Shown in pieces: positions 12,022 through 24,206 of a stretch of 64,000 nucleotides of DNA. Origin of the DNA: Apoda limacodes (Eukaryota > Arthropoda > Insecta > Lepidoptera > Limacodidae). Each line of letters begins with the position of its first letter. Position 1 is the stretch's first letter. Where the stretch lies: contig OX291557.1 in assembly GCA_946406115.1 (NCBI GenBank), positions 9,332,501-9,396,500 of the forward strand. The letters run 5' to 3'. Made by a program: the position numbers and the translations under genes. Under the pieces are notes generated by a model. The model searched no databases, had not been told where the DNA came from, and saw only the letters and a program-made list of their open reading frames with translations.

Positions 12022-13801
12022 CCACTAAGGTGGCAAACAAGCTTACGGCCCGCCTGATGGTAAGCGGTCACCGTAGCCTATGGACGCTTGCAACACCAGG
12101 GGTATCACTTGCGCGTTGCCGACCCTTCAGAAATCTAATAACTTCTTTCTTGAAGAACTCCATACTGTAGTCCTTGCAGAATACCTTGGCAGGGAGCTCA
12201 TTCCACAACTTAAGCGTTCGCGGGAGGAAGTTTCTCTGAAACCGCACTGTACGCGACCATTTAGGTTCTAAAGTGTGAGAATGGATTCCCTGCCGATGGC
12301 GAGCGGTGCGATGGTAGAAAGTAGCCGTGGGCATCATTTCGAACAATTCCTCAGAACACAACCCATTGTACAAGCGGTAGAACACACACAGTGAGGCAAA
12401 GTCTCTCCTTAGACTTAAGGGCTCGATACCGCAAGTGAGTTTGGAATCGTCGACAATTCTCACAGCCCGTCGTTGAACCGAGTCAAAAGGGCCAAGCTGG
12501 TATCCGGGTGCACCTGCCCAGAGATGGCAGCAGTACTCCATATGGGGCCGAACTTGCGACTTGTAAAGTAACAACCTTTGCCCCGACGTGAAGCACTGCT
12601 TCGCTCTGTTGAGTACACCAAGTTTTTTGGACGCCAGCTTCACCTTATCTGATAAATGATCTCGGAACTGAACATCGCTGGAGATGTCGACACCAAGGAT
12701 CCCAATGCTCTTGGAGATGGAGAGGGGAGTGTTCTGGAATTGTGGGACTACAGTGAATGGAGTTTTCTTAGCGGTGAACGCGCACACTTGTGTCTTTGTA
12801 GGGTTGAATCGGACCAAGTTTACCCGTCCCCAGTCAGAGACCTGGGACAGTGTGGTCTCGATTTGAGACACAAGTTCTCCGCGGTTTTCCTCCACAACGG
12901 AACGAGGGATGTTTGCACGACCCGTGTAAAAAGCGTCTCCAGTACTGTCATCTGCATAGCAATGTATGTTGTTCATGTCCAACATGTCATTGATATGCAG
13001 TAGAAACAGCGTAGGAGACAGCACAGAGCCTTGCGGGACACCAGCATTAATGTCCATGCTATCAGAGCAACTACCTGTGGCCGTAAAGATGTACGTTTGA
13101 TCGATTGTCCTAATTGTTATCCTACTTCGACAATTAGTGCATCTAGACCTGCTCGAAAGTATAACCATTTTAAACCACAAAGTGGTGGACAAAAGGTCAC
13201 TTATACTAAAGGTTCAAATTCAAAAAAACTTGTAAGAGAGAACCCTACTTCTAATACTGATTTTAAGCCAAATCACTTTTCAAAGAAAGGTTTTTCAAAC
13301 ATGAAAAATGGAAGATTGATCCCTAAGAAAATCGATTTTTGTGCTGAAGATAGTACACACAAAAATTCGAAATCTTGTATGCAATCTGTCACTCAAAATA
13401 TCAACTTCTTTGATAAAGACGATTGGGATGCATGGCTTAAAACGGTAAAAATCTTTTCGAAATCGTACAAAGTCGATTCGGTTCTCTTTAAAGAAAATGA
13501 TTTTGTACGTCCTTATGTAAATATCTCTGTACATAATCTTACTTTATGTGGTTTGTTAGATAGCGGCAGCGCAATCTCTATTTTAGGTAATAACTCACAT
13601 CTCGTACTCTGCGAGAATGGGTTAAGCGTAAATCGCTGCGATAACATTCAGTGTTCCGTAGCTAACGGAACAAAAATGTCTTCTATCGGATCGATTGAAT
13701 TACCTGTCGAATTCAATGGAATTCGAAAGCTTTTAACTTTCTACGTTATACCAGAAGTTAAACAGTCTCTCTCTCTCTCAGTCTCGAGTACTTGGTGTTG
13801 A
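11801..13801 (+). pseudogene. Gypsy gag zinc knuckle plus aspartic protease, split by a LINE
   Basis: Residues CFRCNSESHTTLQC near 11921-11962 form a CX2CX4HX4C knuckle. The frame is then cut by a LINE (about 11990-13074) inside a second Cys-rich motif: VCFG lies on the left and CGRKDVRLIDCPNC on the right. Downstream, LCGLLDSGSAISILG is the DSG active site of a retroviral-type protease. A CT-rich slippage tract at about 13764-13780 shifts frame just before a conserved LGVDFW-like start of the polymerase region. Confidence 0.75.
11990..13074 (-). mobile_element. LINE (family L1x), 5'-truncated copy inside Gypsy gag
   Basis: A 29-base T-run (11990-12018) is the A-tail on the minus strand, followed by the family's 3' tail and a 1-kb open frame. 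The frame starts within the reverse-transcriptase palm: DINAGVPQGSVLSPTLF and the catalytic YADD (in HCYADDSTGD) are present, then the thumb and C-terminal region ending RPHMEYCCHLWAG...LWNELPAKVF. Everything upstream of the palm is absent, so the copy is dead on arrival. The clade is CR1/Jockey-like by feel; I cannot fix it. Flanking duplication is at most about 2 bp. Confidence 0.85.
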
Positions 13802-13977
13802 CTTCTGGAAAGCTTTTCAAATTATGCCTTCTTGCATAAACTCTAATTTGGTACATTTGGATACTAAACGTCCTTTTGTAGCGAGTGTATCTCCTGATAC
13901 GAAGGGTTCCGACAATGTGACACCTGACTTCTTGTCTCGTGCTAACATGGTGAATGCAATCACTTATAACATCGTGA
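13802..13977 (+). pseudogene. Junction left by deletion of Gypsy reverse transcriptase and RNase H
   Basis: The sequence goes from the start of the polymerase region (GVDFWKAFQIMPSCINSNLV) within about 50 bases to a typical end of RNase H (SDNVTPDFLSRANMVNA). The roughly 2 kb normally between them, with the YxDD polymerase core, is not present anywhere in the element. Confidence 0.65.
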
Positions 13978-15180
13978 TTGTCTACTGATGCCTGGTATAA
14001 TGCTCTTAAGGTTAATATTCACGCTAACCCTAGTGCATATCGTCAATACCTAATAAGGGATAGCAAATTGTATAAACATTGTCGCACTAACTCTATTTTG
14101 TGCTCTGAATATGACTGGAAAGAAGTCATACCAAACGAAGTGAGAGAACAAGTGATCCCTGAAAATCACTCTCCTCCTACTTGTGCTCATTTTGGGATAC
14201 AAATAACTTACCAAAGAATACGCCTACGTTATTTTTGGAATGGTATGAACTCTGACGTTGCTAAGTTTATAGCAAAATGTAATGTTTGTCTTGCTTACAA
14301 ACATCAAAACTCTAAAACTATTGGTTTAATGGGTAAACCTAAACAATGTTGTAGACCATTTCAGTGTATTACAACTGATTTAATAGGCCCATTACCTTTA
14401 TCTCGAAAGCTTAATCGGTATATTTTGGTAGTGATGTGTCATTTCTCTAAATACGCTCTCCAATTTCCGATTAAAAAGGCAACTTCTTCTGTCTTAAATC
14501 ATGTCATGGAAAACTTAGTTTCTCTGTTGTGTATGGTGTACCTGAAACGATTATCATGGATAACGGTCCCCAGTATGCTAGTACTGAGTTCGTGGACATG
14601 CTTAAAAGGTACAATGTTCCGAAAATTCACTTTACTACTCCTTATACTCCTCAAGTGGTCCACGGACAAATAAGACCATTGGTACGGCAGTCGCATGTTT
14701 CGTGGAGGAAGACCATAGAACATGGGATGTGAATATGCACAAGATTCAGTTCGCTATTAACTCATCTGTAAATGAGGTTACTAAATACACTCCGGCATTC
14801 TTGGTGTTCGTAAGAGAGCTGATATCTTGTGGATCTATCTATAAAAACTACGAAAATTCTGACGAAGTCATTATGTCTCCTAGGGACGAGTTCGCAGATA
14901 ACGTTGGTTTTCTTTCCCCTATCTTCGACGAGGTGCAGGAAAGGTTGTGAAACGCCCACGAGCGTAATGCTGCTTATTACAACTTACGTCGTAGAGACAT
15001 GTCATTCAACGTCGGTGACTATGTCTGGAAAAGGTGTTTCAACCAAAGTGTTGGACATAAATTCCATTCGGCTAAGTTGGCTAAAAAGTTTTCTCGTTGC
15101 AAAGTCGTAAATAAAATATCTCCTCTAATTTACGAACTGGTCGATGAGAATAACAAAAACATTGGCCGCTAGCATATAAA
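13978..15180 (+). pseudogene. Gypsy integrase, frameshifted
   Basis: An HHCC-type N-terminal zinc domain is visible (HSPPTCAHFG, then CNVCLAYK), followed by the catalytic core with CITTDLIGPLPLS (first Asp) and IMDNGPQYAS (second Asp). Frame breaks occur near 14520 and 14665; the core continues in the 14702-14950 frame, then a stop, then a C-terminal region (SFNVGDYVWKR) to about 15180. The 800 bases up to the right LTR hold no gene I can recognise. Confidence 0.8.
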
Positions 15181-15994
15181 AGATTTTAAATGCATAGGTA
15201 ATTAATCTTAATTACCGGCATTAGTCATTTATATGGTTATTTGTAATATAGTATTGTTTTACTTGTACAAAGCTCATATTAGGTTAGGATAACCTAGTTA
15301 TTCATCACATTCATTTTCTCATTACAAAGCGTTGCTAATTGAGCAAAAGATTTTTTTATGACAAGACGTGTTCACGTAAAGTGAAAACGATTCGCTCTTG
15401 ACCTTTGGTTTCTTTGTAAACAATGGTCAGCTGTCAGGTTGACAACTGTTAAGTCTGATTTTCTTCTTCAGCGACTCGTAAGCTGTAATAAGGTTGACTG
15501 TCCTGTCAATCATTTTACCTATCTATGGTAGAATGTTCATTGACATAAGATACTACTACTCTATAATGCTTATGTCAAATATGAACATAATCTACAATCT
15601 TAAGTTTTGAACTTTAGAACAACTAATTCTACTTGTTGTTAATACAGAGGCTACTCGTAACTCTGTCGGTAAATATTTAAATAGTGTCTTTGAAACTTTA
15701 CAAAGAGACTAATTATAAGTTAAATATTTTGGGTTCACTTGGTGGACTGGCGATTGTAGCTCAGCACCAACGTACGTAAGGGTCTCAAAGTTCATGATGA
15801 GACTTTCAGACAATTTAAAAGCGAACTTTGAAAGGATTTTGAATGTTGCTGTTTGTTTGAATGAAAGTGAGTGATACCAGAAGTTGTACATACTCATCAG
15901 CCATCTCTTATCATTGAAGAAAAGTGTCTTCAGCAGAAAAATTTTCAACGAGACTTGGTCTCCTGGAAAATTTTTGAAACACGGGAGGGGACAC

Positions 15995-16873
15995 TATAAC
16001 GGAACGACCGTTTTCGGTGGTCCGTCTCCGGTAGAGGACCTTATGATGTAGGAAACGATAGAAGTTTCTGGGCATTCGCTTTACCACTGTGGTAATGGAC
16101 CTAAGAGCGAACTTAAATTTGGAGATCAAAGAATCTCTGTATGTTTGACAGCTGCTTTGCTGTTCTTTTACTGGGGAAGGCCGGAGTCTACTAAACTCCA
16201 AATCCTCGGCCTGCCCGTAGTCTATTTGACTCCAAACCTTCGGCTTGTGCAGTAGGGGTGCTTTCTGAAACACCGCTACACACGAAGGTTACGGGGCGAC
16301 CTGCTCTACGCCGAAGCTACTGGCGAGCTACATTCACGTGCGGTCTTGCACTGTGCTAGCCACGTGCGGCCTTACCTTGTGCCTGCCACGGGCGGCATAT
16401 TCACTACTCACCACACGCTGTTAGGCCACGTTAAATCAGTCCCATCCGCGTCTTCTTTCTACGGCGGTGCTGACCTGAGGGGTGCCTACAGCGAGCAAGA
16501 AATCGAATCGGGCTCTAGGCCGAAGAGACCTGAGTGTACTAGTTCCCTAATAAAAGCTTTAAAAACTACACTTAAAATCTGTGTAGGCAGGCTTGCGTTT
16601 GGCTATCTTTCTATTTATTTCTTTCTATATGATTGTGAATTAGGTAGCTGTGATCTAGTTATTTAAGTGTTAATAATCACCCTATGTGATTAGGATATTG
16701 TGCATTAAAAGCTGTTACTATATAATGAAAAAGTATACTAATATAACCTGCCTTACCCTTGAAAAGTGTTTCTTTACTCGCCTTTGAACTCCCTCTATCT
16801 TTTCTCCTCCTTCTGAGCACCTAGCCGGTGCATTCGTTAACAGGGCACTACTGCTTTAACCTGTCCTGTTATA
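15995..16873 (+). repeat. Right LTR of the Gypsy element
   Basis: Matches the left LTR closely except for a deletion of about 340 bp after a TTTGACA word near 16150. The two LTRs differ by scattered substitutions and small indels, so the insertion is not recent. Confidence 0.85.
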
Positions 16874-17167
16874 GTATCTAAATAGCTTTAAGCTAATAGC
16901 AATTCGTTTAATTTTTCTCCATTTTTATTAAGTAACCCAGATTTTTTAAAGCCACGTCATAGGTACAGTATTGTTTTTTCTTATAAAATGATACATTCAT
17001 TAATAAAGGTTCGCCATCCCTGTCCTAGAGCGATTGATTGTCATATAAGAAAAAAGATAATCTATGGTCAATCAAATTATTATGAAATAGACATTTAGAA
17101 CTTGTGACTAAAATGGGTGCATGCAATTGTGATCCTTAAGGTGGTAAACATTTTCTGACCGCGACCG

Positions 17168-20100
17168 TACCAAAAAAGTAAAAAAAAAAACAGACGAATT
17201 GAAAACCTCCTTTTTTGAATTCGTTGACAAAAAAACCTTATAGATTTTAGTAGTTTTGGTGTCATTCTGTCTGAAGGTCAGCCGTTTCTTTTAGGGTATT
17301 TAGTGTACTTAGGTCCTAGTATAGTATTATTTAATCTGTGACTCTACTAGTATAGTATTATATAATCTGTGACTTAGGTATTCAGTTAGATGACCTTTAC
17401 TAGGTCTCAAGGGGCAGCGTCAATCGCTTTATCTATAGTGGCAGGTGTACAAGGGAAATTTTGCTCGAAAACCGCAAATCGATGTAGAGTTTAGCCGTTT
17501 GGCACACAGGTACTTTAGGGCAAAACAATAATTTTGAGCCGCAGTTCCTCAAAATATTTATAAACTGGTGTTATTTAAGTGTATTTAAAAATTCAAAAAA
17601 AAAGTGTCATCAAAATTTTTTTTAATTCGAACTACTTAGATGACTTTTTTCAAAATGCTTGTTGATATGTGGTCAAGTCCCGTTAGTAAGTGAATTATTT
17701 TTACACAACTTAAAAAATTGGCATGGTGGTGTTACTCGATGGTCTATAAAGTTAAATTCAATAATTTTCAATACACAAATATGTCAAACATTAAAAATTA
17801 AAAAAAAACACTTAATCCTTGGTCTATATGAATGTCTCATCTTCTAAGTAAGTAAGTAAGTAAAACTAAAAGTGTTAGTCGATCGCTTAGTGGGAATACT
17901 TTTTTTTGAATTCGAGTAACATATATTATTTTTCAAAATGTTTATTGACATGGTACATAGTCAAGTCCCGTTAGTAAGTGAATTCCTTTACTTTATTTAG
18001 CTAGATACTTTATATTTTTAGATTTTCGGGTATAAGTTATAATATGACATTAATCAGCTTTAAAAAAGTTGATTTTTGGAACAGCTGCTTACTGTAGGCG
18101 CATTGAGGTCATTTTGCAGTATAGTGCAATCTGCAATTGATTTTATTACTGTTAGAATCACTTATTGATGAAGTGATTATATTAATTATTTAACGTATAA
18201 GCAAACCCATTTATAAATTCTTTTAATATTTAAAAAGGGCTAAAACTCGACCAAAAGCACACGAGCTTCAATTCTTATCGGTACCAAACTTACTTGAGTG
18301 TTATTTTTTCTTAAATATTTGCTATAGTTCAAGTTAAACTGGTCGAGTTTCATATATGAGTGGTTAAAAATTCCTCACGCCTGGCTTAAATGTCGGTAAA
18401 ATTATAAATTCTTGTTAACTTTATTATAATTGCTTCATGATATCTTTATTAGGTTTAAATTTGATTATGGAGCTTTGAAATAACATTTTGGACAAACGGT
18501 TCCGTTAGGGTTAACACAAGATAGAACACAAGTTTTATTGATTTATTTTGTTAGAAATTATCAGCATTTTATATCGAATTAAAATAAACATTCTGATTGA
18601 TATTTCTGAAAGGAAATAAAACACTTTAAGAGTGTTAATTTTGAAATTACCACATTTTAAAAGTCTAATGTCCGTAATTTGCAAATTTATGAAAAGTATT
18701 ATAAAGAGATACTTAAATTAAAGCTATTTAATTGCCAATCTTATTTATAATCGAAGAATATAGTAATGAAATAAATATATAAATTATGCAAAATTTATAT
18801 AAACTTTAATAAAACACATAAAGCGTAACTGTTAGAATAACATAATTTTATAAATTTTCTTGAATACAAAAGTTCAAAGTTTTGTTTGAAACACTTGAGA
18901 AGTTCACACGAGACGATTTTGACTACCCCCTAATGTTTACAAAAAATTGATGACTTTTCTGACTTACTTGCTGATTAACGCACACATACAAATATCTAAA
19001 GCAAGAAACCGTGAAAACACTTTACTGGGTTTCAAGTACGAAATTCTGGCCAAGTTAACTAGAAATTTTCCACAACGATAGCGTGAGATGAAAAGACATG
19101 TACTGAATTAGTATGGAGCTTGGTATTTTATTTCCTAGTAAATTTAACCAGCGTCATCTTTTGTATTAAGGTAAAGCCTAGGGTAAAGAACTTATTAAAT
19201 AATACAAATAAATATTGAGACCTACATTAAAAATTAAAATTGATTTTCAAAAATGTATTCATAGTTAATTATCAGCACAGGCCATAACATTCCAAGAAAA
19301 AAAAAAAGAAAAAAATAATAATATTTGAGCCGTCAATTTTTTTTATGGTATTGAGTACTGACCATTGATTCATCAGCCTAAAGATATACGCTCCGTTTTG
19401 TAATTCTACGTTCCGTTTTACTTTAAATTATTAATGATTTTCTGTGAATTGCAGGTCTAAAAAAAAAGAGTTATTATTTCAGAATTTCTAGATTTTAAGT
19501 GTTCTTTAGAAAAAATATGTTCCTAAGCTGGTTAATTTTAAAATTTTTTTAAACCATAACGGAACAACTCCTTTGGTTAGGAATCAGGACGAGAAGTCAT
19601 GGCAGTAAATCGTGAACTTTCGACCGGTAACGTTCTTTCCAATAATAATTAAATAAAGGTGTTAGTGTGCTGAACTTTCAAATAATACAAGTACAAATAA
19701 TAATACAATTATTTTATTTGACGTGTATGTATTGTATGATGTATGTGTTTGACGTTATATCTGAAAAACCTAACACAACATGAGAGTGTTAAAATTGAAT
19801 TACTTAACTTAAGTAATATACAGCTGTCATATAAAAATGTGTATATAGAATAAATACATCATATATTCGTCGAGAATTCATAAAATCTATGGGTATTATA
19901 CCTCTCTTCAGAATTAATTCCTGGATTATTTCAATAAAATTATATCAATGAAATTTGTGACGTGACAGATTTTGATTACTTCATACAATATATATAAATC
20001 ACACCTTCCCTTTAACACATCAATTTAAATAATTTAAATAATAAGTGAACATAATTCCTTCAAGCTTAATTTAACTAAAGGATCGATAAATAAATGAGTC

Positions 20101-20995
20101 CTTCTTATGCTTAGAAATATTTTGAATGCATATTTTTTTTCTTTAAAAGTTTTTTTTGAGACCACATACGTTTAGGAACTCAAACCACTCCTTATATCCG
20201 GTACAAGTCTAAAGGAATTATCGATCGGAAGTGGAACGCTAAACTCCTATACACTGGAGTGTATCTGGAGAACAATTTACGACACAACATGCACCTAGCT
20301 ATGTTCAACGTCATTTTTGAGTTTGTAGCTTCGGGAAATTACACATGATAACTCTAGGAAAGTCCTGGAGGGACCCTTTCATCACGTGCGTTAGTGTGTG
20401 GTAATCCAGCTTTTGCTAGACTTCATGTAATTGTTTCCCACGAGGTTATAGAATTTAAAATGTTCGTCGCGAACAGATGCTAGACAAGGAAAATACAAGC
20501 AATTGTTGAAATTTGCTTTTCAACATCGATATTAAGATATTCTATGTCTTAGAAGTCTAAAGTGTCTGCAGAGTTTTAGGAGAGAAGTATGATTGTGCAA
20601 TAGGTATTAGTTTAGGAGGAGAATAAACGTCCTATGTCTGTGTCGTGCCGTATATCCTTAACATAACATTTTTTTATCTATTGTATTATTTTTGAAGGTG
20701 AATTTTAGAACATATAGCTATGTTCAAGTTAATGATGATTGCTTTATGGTGCGGGTCTTCGGGTACTAGTGGGTCATCGCATTGAGAAACGCAACATTGT
20801 TGGATGCAGAAAACTAAATCCAGTAGTCTATTGGTATAATTTAAAATACAGAATACTGCACATAGCTCTCCATACACCTATAATTATCCCACCACCATGG
20901 CTATATCCACTAATAGTTGAATTACGCTCATTCTTGAACACTTCATAACGGCTATCAAATAGTTCAGAGCTGTTAAAGGAAGGAGATTGCTTTTT
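17168..20995. repeat. Repeat-rich AT spacer with several dispersed-repeat copies
   Basis: About 28 bases starting CTAGTATAGTATTATTTAATC are duplicated at 17316 and 17347. From 17438 to about 17565 lies one arm of the foldback element described at 41064. From about 17570 to 18010 two plus-oriented copies of a repeat share a CAAGTCCCGTTAGTAAGTGAA core. The rest, to 20995, is AT-rich with no gene I can support. Confidence 0.5.
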
Positions 20996-21265
20996 AAGTT
21001 GAAAATATTAAATGCCTATCTAGATTAAGTAAGGGATTTCACTTACTAACAGGACGATAATTTACCATGTACACAAAACATTTTGAAAAAAGGTCATCTA
21101 AGTAGTTCGAATTCAAATTTTTTTTAATCACACTAAGCCATCGACTAACACATTTAACCATTTAAAATGATAGATTTTAGGCACTTACTAAGGGGATGAG
21201 ACATTCATATAGACCAAAACATTAAAGTGTTTTAAAAATTAATATATAATCCGATTCAACCCTAC
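20996..21265 (-). repeat. Inverted copy of the 17570-18010 dispersed repeat
   Basis: Shares the reverse complement of the CCCGTTAGTAAGTGAA core and of the GTCTATATGAATGTCTCAT word found at 17820-17840. It directly precedes the 5' truncation point of the LINE at 21266. Confidence 0.55.
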
Positions 21266-22064
21266 TTAGACACAAGTGTGCGCGTTCACCACTAAGAAAA
21301 CTCTATTCACTGTAGTCCCACAATTCCAAAACACTCCCCTCTCCATTTCCAAGAGCATTGGGATCCTTGGTGTCGACATCTCCAGCGATGTTCAGTTCCG
21401 AGATCATTTACAAGATAAGGTGAAGCTGGCGTCCAAAAAACTTGGTGTACTCAACAGAGCGAAGCAGTACTTCACGTCGGGGCAAAGGTTGTTACTTTAC
21501 AAGTCGCAGGTTCGGCCCCATATGGAGTACTGCTGCCATCTCTGGGCAGGTGCACCCGGATACCAGCTTGGCCCTTTGGACTCGGTTCAACGACGGGCTG
21601 TGAGAATTGTCGACGATTCCAAACTCACTTGCGGTATCGAGCCCTTAAGTCTGAGGAGAAACTTTACCTCACTGTGTGTGTTCTACCGCTTGTACAATGG
21701 GTTGTGTTCTGAGGAATTGTTCGAAATGATGCCCACGGCTACTTTCTACCATCGCACCGCTCGCCATCGGCAGGGAATTCATTCTCACACTTTAGAACCT
21801 AAATGGTCGCGTACAGTGCGGTTTCAGAGAAACTTCCTCCCGCGAACGCTTAAGTTGTGGAATGAGCTCCCTGCCAAGGTTTTCTGCAAGGACTACAGTA
21901 TGGAGTTCTTCAAGAAAGAAGTTATTAGATTTCTGAAGGGTCGGCAACGCGCAAGTGATACCCCTGGTGTTGCAAGCGTCCATAGGCTACGGTGACCACT
22001 TACCATCAGGCGGGCCGTATGCTTGTTTGCCACCTTAGTGGTATAAAAAAAAAAAAAAAAAAAA
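21266..22064 (+). mobile_element. LINE (family L1x), 5'-truncated, best-preserved 3' part
   Basis: An open frame of 239 codons (21276-21995) matches the minus-strand LINE at 11990-13074 almost residue for residue: RPHMEYCCHLWAGAPGYQLG, GLCSEELFEMMPTATFYH and TLKLWNELPAKVF. It covers only the region after the reverse-transcriptase palm. The 3' tail TTTGCCACCTTAGTGGTAT precedes an A-run (22045-22064), showing TPRT-type insertion. High similarity to the other copy suggests fairly recent activity of this family. Confidence 0.9.
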
Positions 22065-22239
22065 TGTATAGAAAATTTAGTGTTTGCTTTATTAGCAATT
22101 TAATGCATAATTATTAAAGAAGAGTGAATTCCTTACATGCCTGATCTATTTTAAAACACCGAACTTGCTTTAGGAATGCAGGCATACACTTTTTTCCAAA
22201 ATTTATTTTTTCAACCGATTGTTGTCGAATTTAACATTA

Positions 22240-22565
22240 TAGTATAGACCATCGACTAACACCTCCATGTAATTTTTTTAAGTTCACAATATTTATTCTC
22301 TAGCTAAATAAAGTAACTTTACTTACTAACGGGACTTGACCATGTACCGTGTAAACAAACATTCTGAAAAAAAGACATCTGAGTAGTTCGAATTCAAAAC
22401 ATTTTTAATCACACTAAGTGATCGACTTACACTTTTTAGCTATGTTTTTTAAGAATTCTATTTCATTTCACGTTTGAAATAATAGATTTCTAGTTCTTGC
22501 TAAGAGAATGAGAGAATATTGAATGTGACATTCAATATAGACCAAAACATTAAAGTGTTTGACTA
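22240..22565 (-). repeat. Second inverted copy of the 17570-18010 dispersed repeat
   Basis: Carries the same core in reverse (TTACTTACTAACGGGACTTG) and the ATAGACCAAAACATTAAAGTG word also found at 21200. About 70 to 80 percent similar by eye to the other copies. Confidence 0.5.
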
Positions 22566-22574
22566 ATTTTTAAT

Positions 22575-22980
22575 GCTAGTTCCCGTTCGTCCGCACAAAA
22601 TCAAATACCAGGCCACGCAAAAAAAAAGTGACAGGTGACGAATCCTGGTTTTATCAATACGATCCATAAACAAAGCGTCAGTCGACAGTTTGGCTGTTTC
22701 AAAATGAACCAACGCCTACGAAAGCGATCGAGAAGCGCAGGGAAAATTTTGAACGCTAGTTACTTCACTTAGACGGGGTTTCTGATTAGGAGACCAAAGC
22801 AGCTTCAACTCCGAATGGTAAACTACAAAATGCCTGCCAGAAGTTTTTGTCTGCAATGAGCAGCAAGCGACCAAACACCGGGCTCCGCGGGCTACTGCTT
22901 CATCATGACAACGCGCCCGCGCACTCAGCGCTCAAAACGAGCGATTTCCTGGACAACACACTGGTCAGAGTATTGTGTCA
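22575..22980 (+). pseudogene. mariner transposase remnant
   Basis: VTGDESWFYQYDP at about 22628 is the first-Asp motif of mariner transposases, and LLHHDNAPAHSALKTSDFLD at about 22893 is the second-Asp motif. In between are stops and frame changes, including a stop after YDP. The third catalytic Asp region is absent; the match ends at about 22980. No terminal repeats found. Confidence 0.85.
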
Positions 22981-24071
22981 CCAAAAATCAATAAACAATA
23001 CAAGGAATATAAAGAAGTAACACGGTGCCAGATCAGGACTGTATCAGGATACAGGATTAGGAATAGGATGTTTTTTGGCAACTATTATTATATATTGCTT
23101 CAGGCCTAGTCCTAAACAAATTGTCCAAACGCCTTGTTTTAGTTTATGCGCAAAACGCATCAGGCAACAATGTTTGCCGCATATATTTATACAGCGCCAA
23201 ATACCTGGCCGGCGGGTTAATTTCAAAACTACAGTCGACTTATTGAGATTTTGTTAACTTACAACGACACTAGAGACCAAACACCCAAGGTCAGAAGCTT
23301 AGAAAAGTTTGATACAATGTAAAAAATCGGACCCGAGACCGAACAGTGTGGTCAGTGCACAGACCTATATGTGCATTTTTTCGCTACGCTATATATCATA
23401 TATCTACATCCTATATCTATGGGTCAGTGTAACTTTCATATTCAGCCAGCGCAGCTTTGGTAGAAATGACACGTTCATATTCATTCTATGTTTTGTTTCA
23501 TACCATAGAGGCAAGACTCTTTCTTTATTTTAATTTTGCAATTAATATGTTATAAGTATCTTGTTATATCTATACGAACTTAAACATTATTCAGATGTAA
23601 TGATAGTGCCCTGTAGTTTTAGTTTATCTATGCTAGTCATCGCTGCCGTGTTGACAATAAAATATAAATAAATAATGCTTCTAAGATAATGTTTTTGTGG
23701 TTTAGGTACACTTATTTACTCTTTGTCTGCTTTTTGTGTAGTTAAAAGTGCATTTCAAATAAAACATATATAAATATCCCTGCCGCTATCTATGTGGGTT
23801 GTAGAAAATGATACTCAGCACCACGGAAAACTTATGTTCAAAAAAAACCTTACTATTCCTAATATATAGTTAAAGAACCGAAAAAATGGTAAGACTAGAA
23901 GATTTGTCTTTGTAAATTTTGCAATGTATCCATTGTGGCTAACATAAACGACACTATTCTTAAAACAAAACTTGTACTGTACAGATTTCTTCTTACAGTT
24001 TAATTATAAACACAGAAAACGGAACATATATGCAGTTTGTCATCAGATAGTGTGAGAAAGCTGGACAGTGC
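22981..24071. other. Spacer upstream of the first Mpv17-like gene
   Basis: No coding exon recognised. The last 200 bases before 24072 should contain the leader of gene A, but I cannot point to a promoter element. Confidence 0.4.
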
Positions 24072-24206
24072 ATGGTGATGGAGCGCGCAGTAGTGTGGGC
24101 CCGCGATATGTTGCGGCGGCGACCCTTCCTTACCAACACTGTCATCTACGTCTCCTTCTACACCGCTGCAGAGATGTCGAGGCAGACTTTAAAGATATAT
24201 TTAATA
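24072..24206 (+). CDS. Gene A exon 1
   Basis: Starts ATG GTG ATG, in the same layout as gene B. Its right end is set by alignment to B and C, not by a splice site. Directly after it, 24216-24240 resembles the start of exon 2 (15 identical bases, GAGTACGACTTTGTA). A 10-bp inverted repeat (24181-24190 and 24206-24215) brackets the expected junction. Confidence 0.75.

Larger units (their letters stand above)
9308..16873 (+). mobile_element. Gypsy-type (Ty3) LTR retrotransposon, internally deleted
   Basis: Two LTRs (9308-10522 and 15995-16873) flank gag, a zinc knuckle, a protease and an integrase, all on the plus strand. The whole is bounded by a 4-bp duplication GTAT (9304-9307 and 16874-16877). 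LTR ends are TATAAC...GTTATA, not the common TG...CA. A purine-rich tract (ACGGGAGGGGA, 15981-15991) sits just before the right LTR. The reverse transcriptase and RNase H are missing, gag has two stops and a frameshift, and a LINE lies in gag, so the copy is defective. Confidence 0.85.
9089..17022. mobile_element. Small hAT-like non-autonomous element, interrupted by a Gypsy element
   Basis: Flanked by a perfect 8-bp duplication TCCTAGAG (9081-9088 and 17023-17030), the hAT hallmark. Ends are CAACGATGGCGAACC on the left and the reverse complement of CAGGGATGGCGAACC on the right, 13 of 15 matching. Without the LTR element inside (9308-16873 and one 4-bp duplication) about 364 bp remain and hold no transposase frame, so it is a MITE-sized derivative. 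Confidence 0.75.
7689..17167 (+). mobile_element. Tc1/mariner element, interrupted by nested insertions
   Basis: Terminal inverted repeats of about 27 bp match between 7689 (TGGTCGCGGTCAGAAAATG, continuing TTTACCA) and the reverse complement ending at 17167; both ends abut TA (7687-7688 and 17168-17169), the target of this superfamily. Only 7689-9088 and 17031-17167 belong to it; 9089-17022 is a later insertion with an 8-bp duplication. Removing that leaves about 1.5 kb, a normal Tc1/mariner length. The transposase inside is broken. Confidence 0.8.

Noticed and set aside
12656..13003. 115-codon plus-strand frame
   Set aside because: Antisense shadow of the LINE reverse-transcriptase frame.
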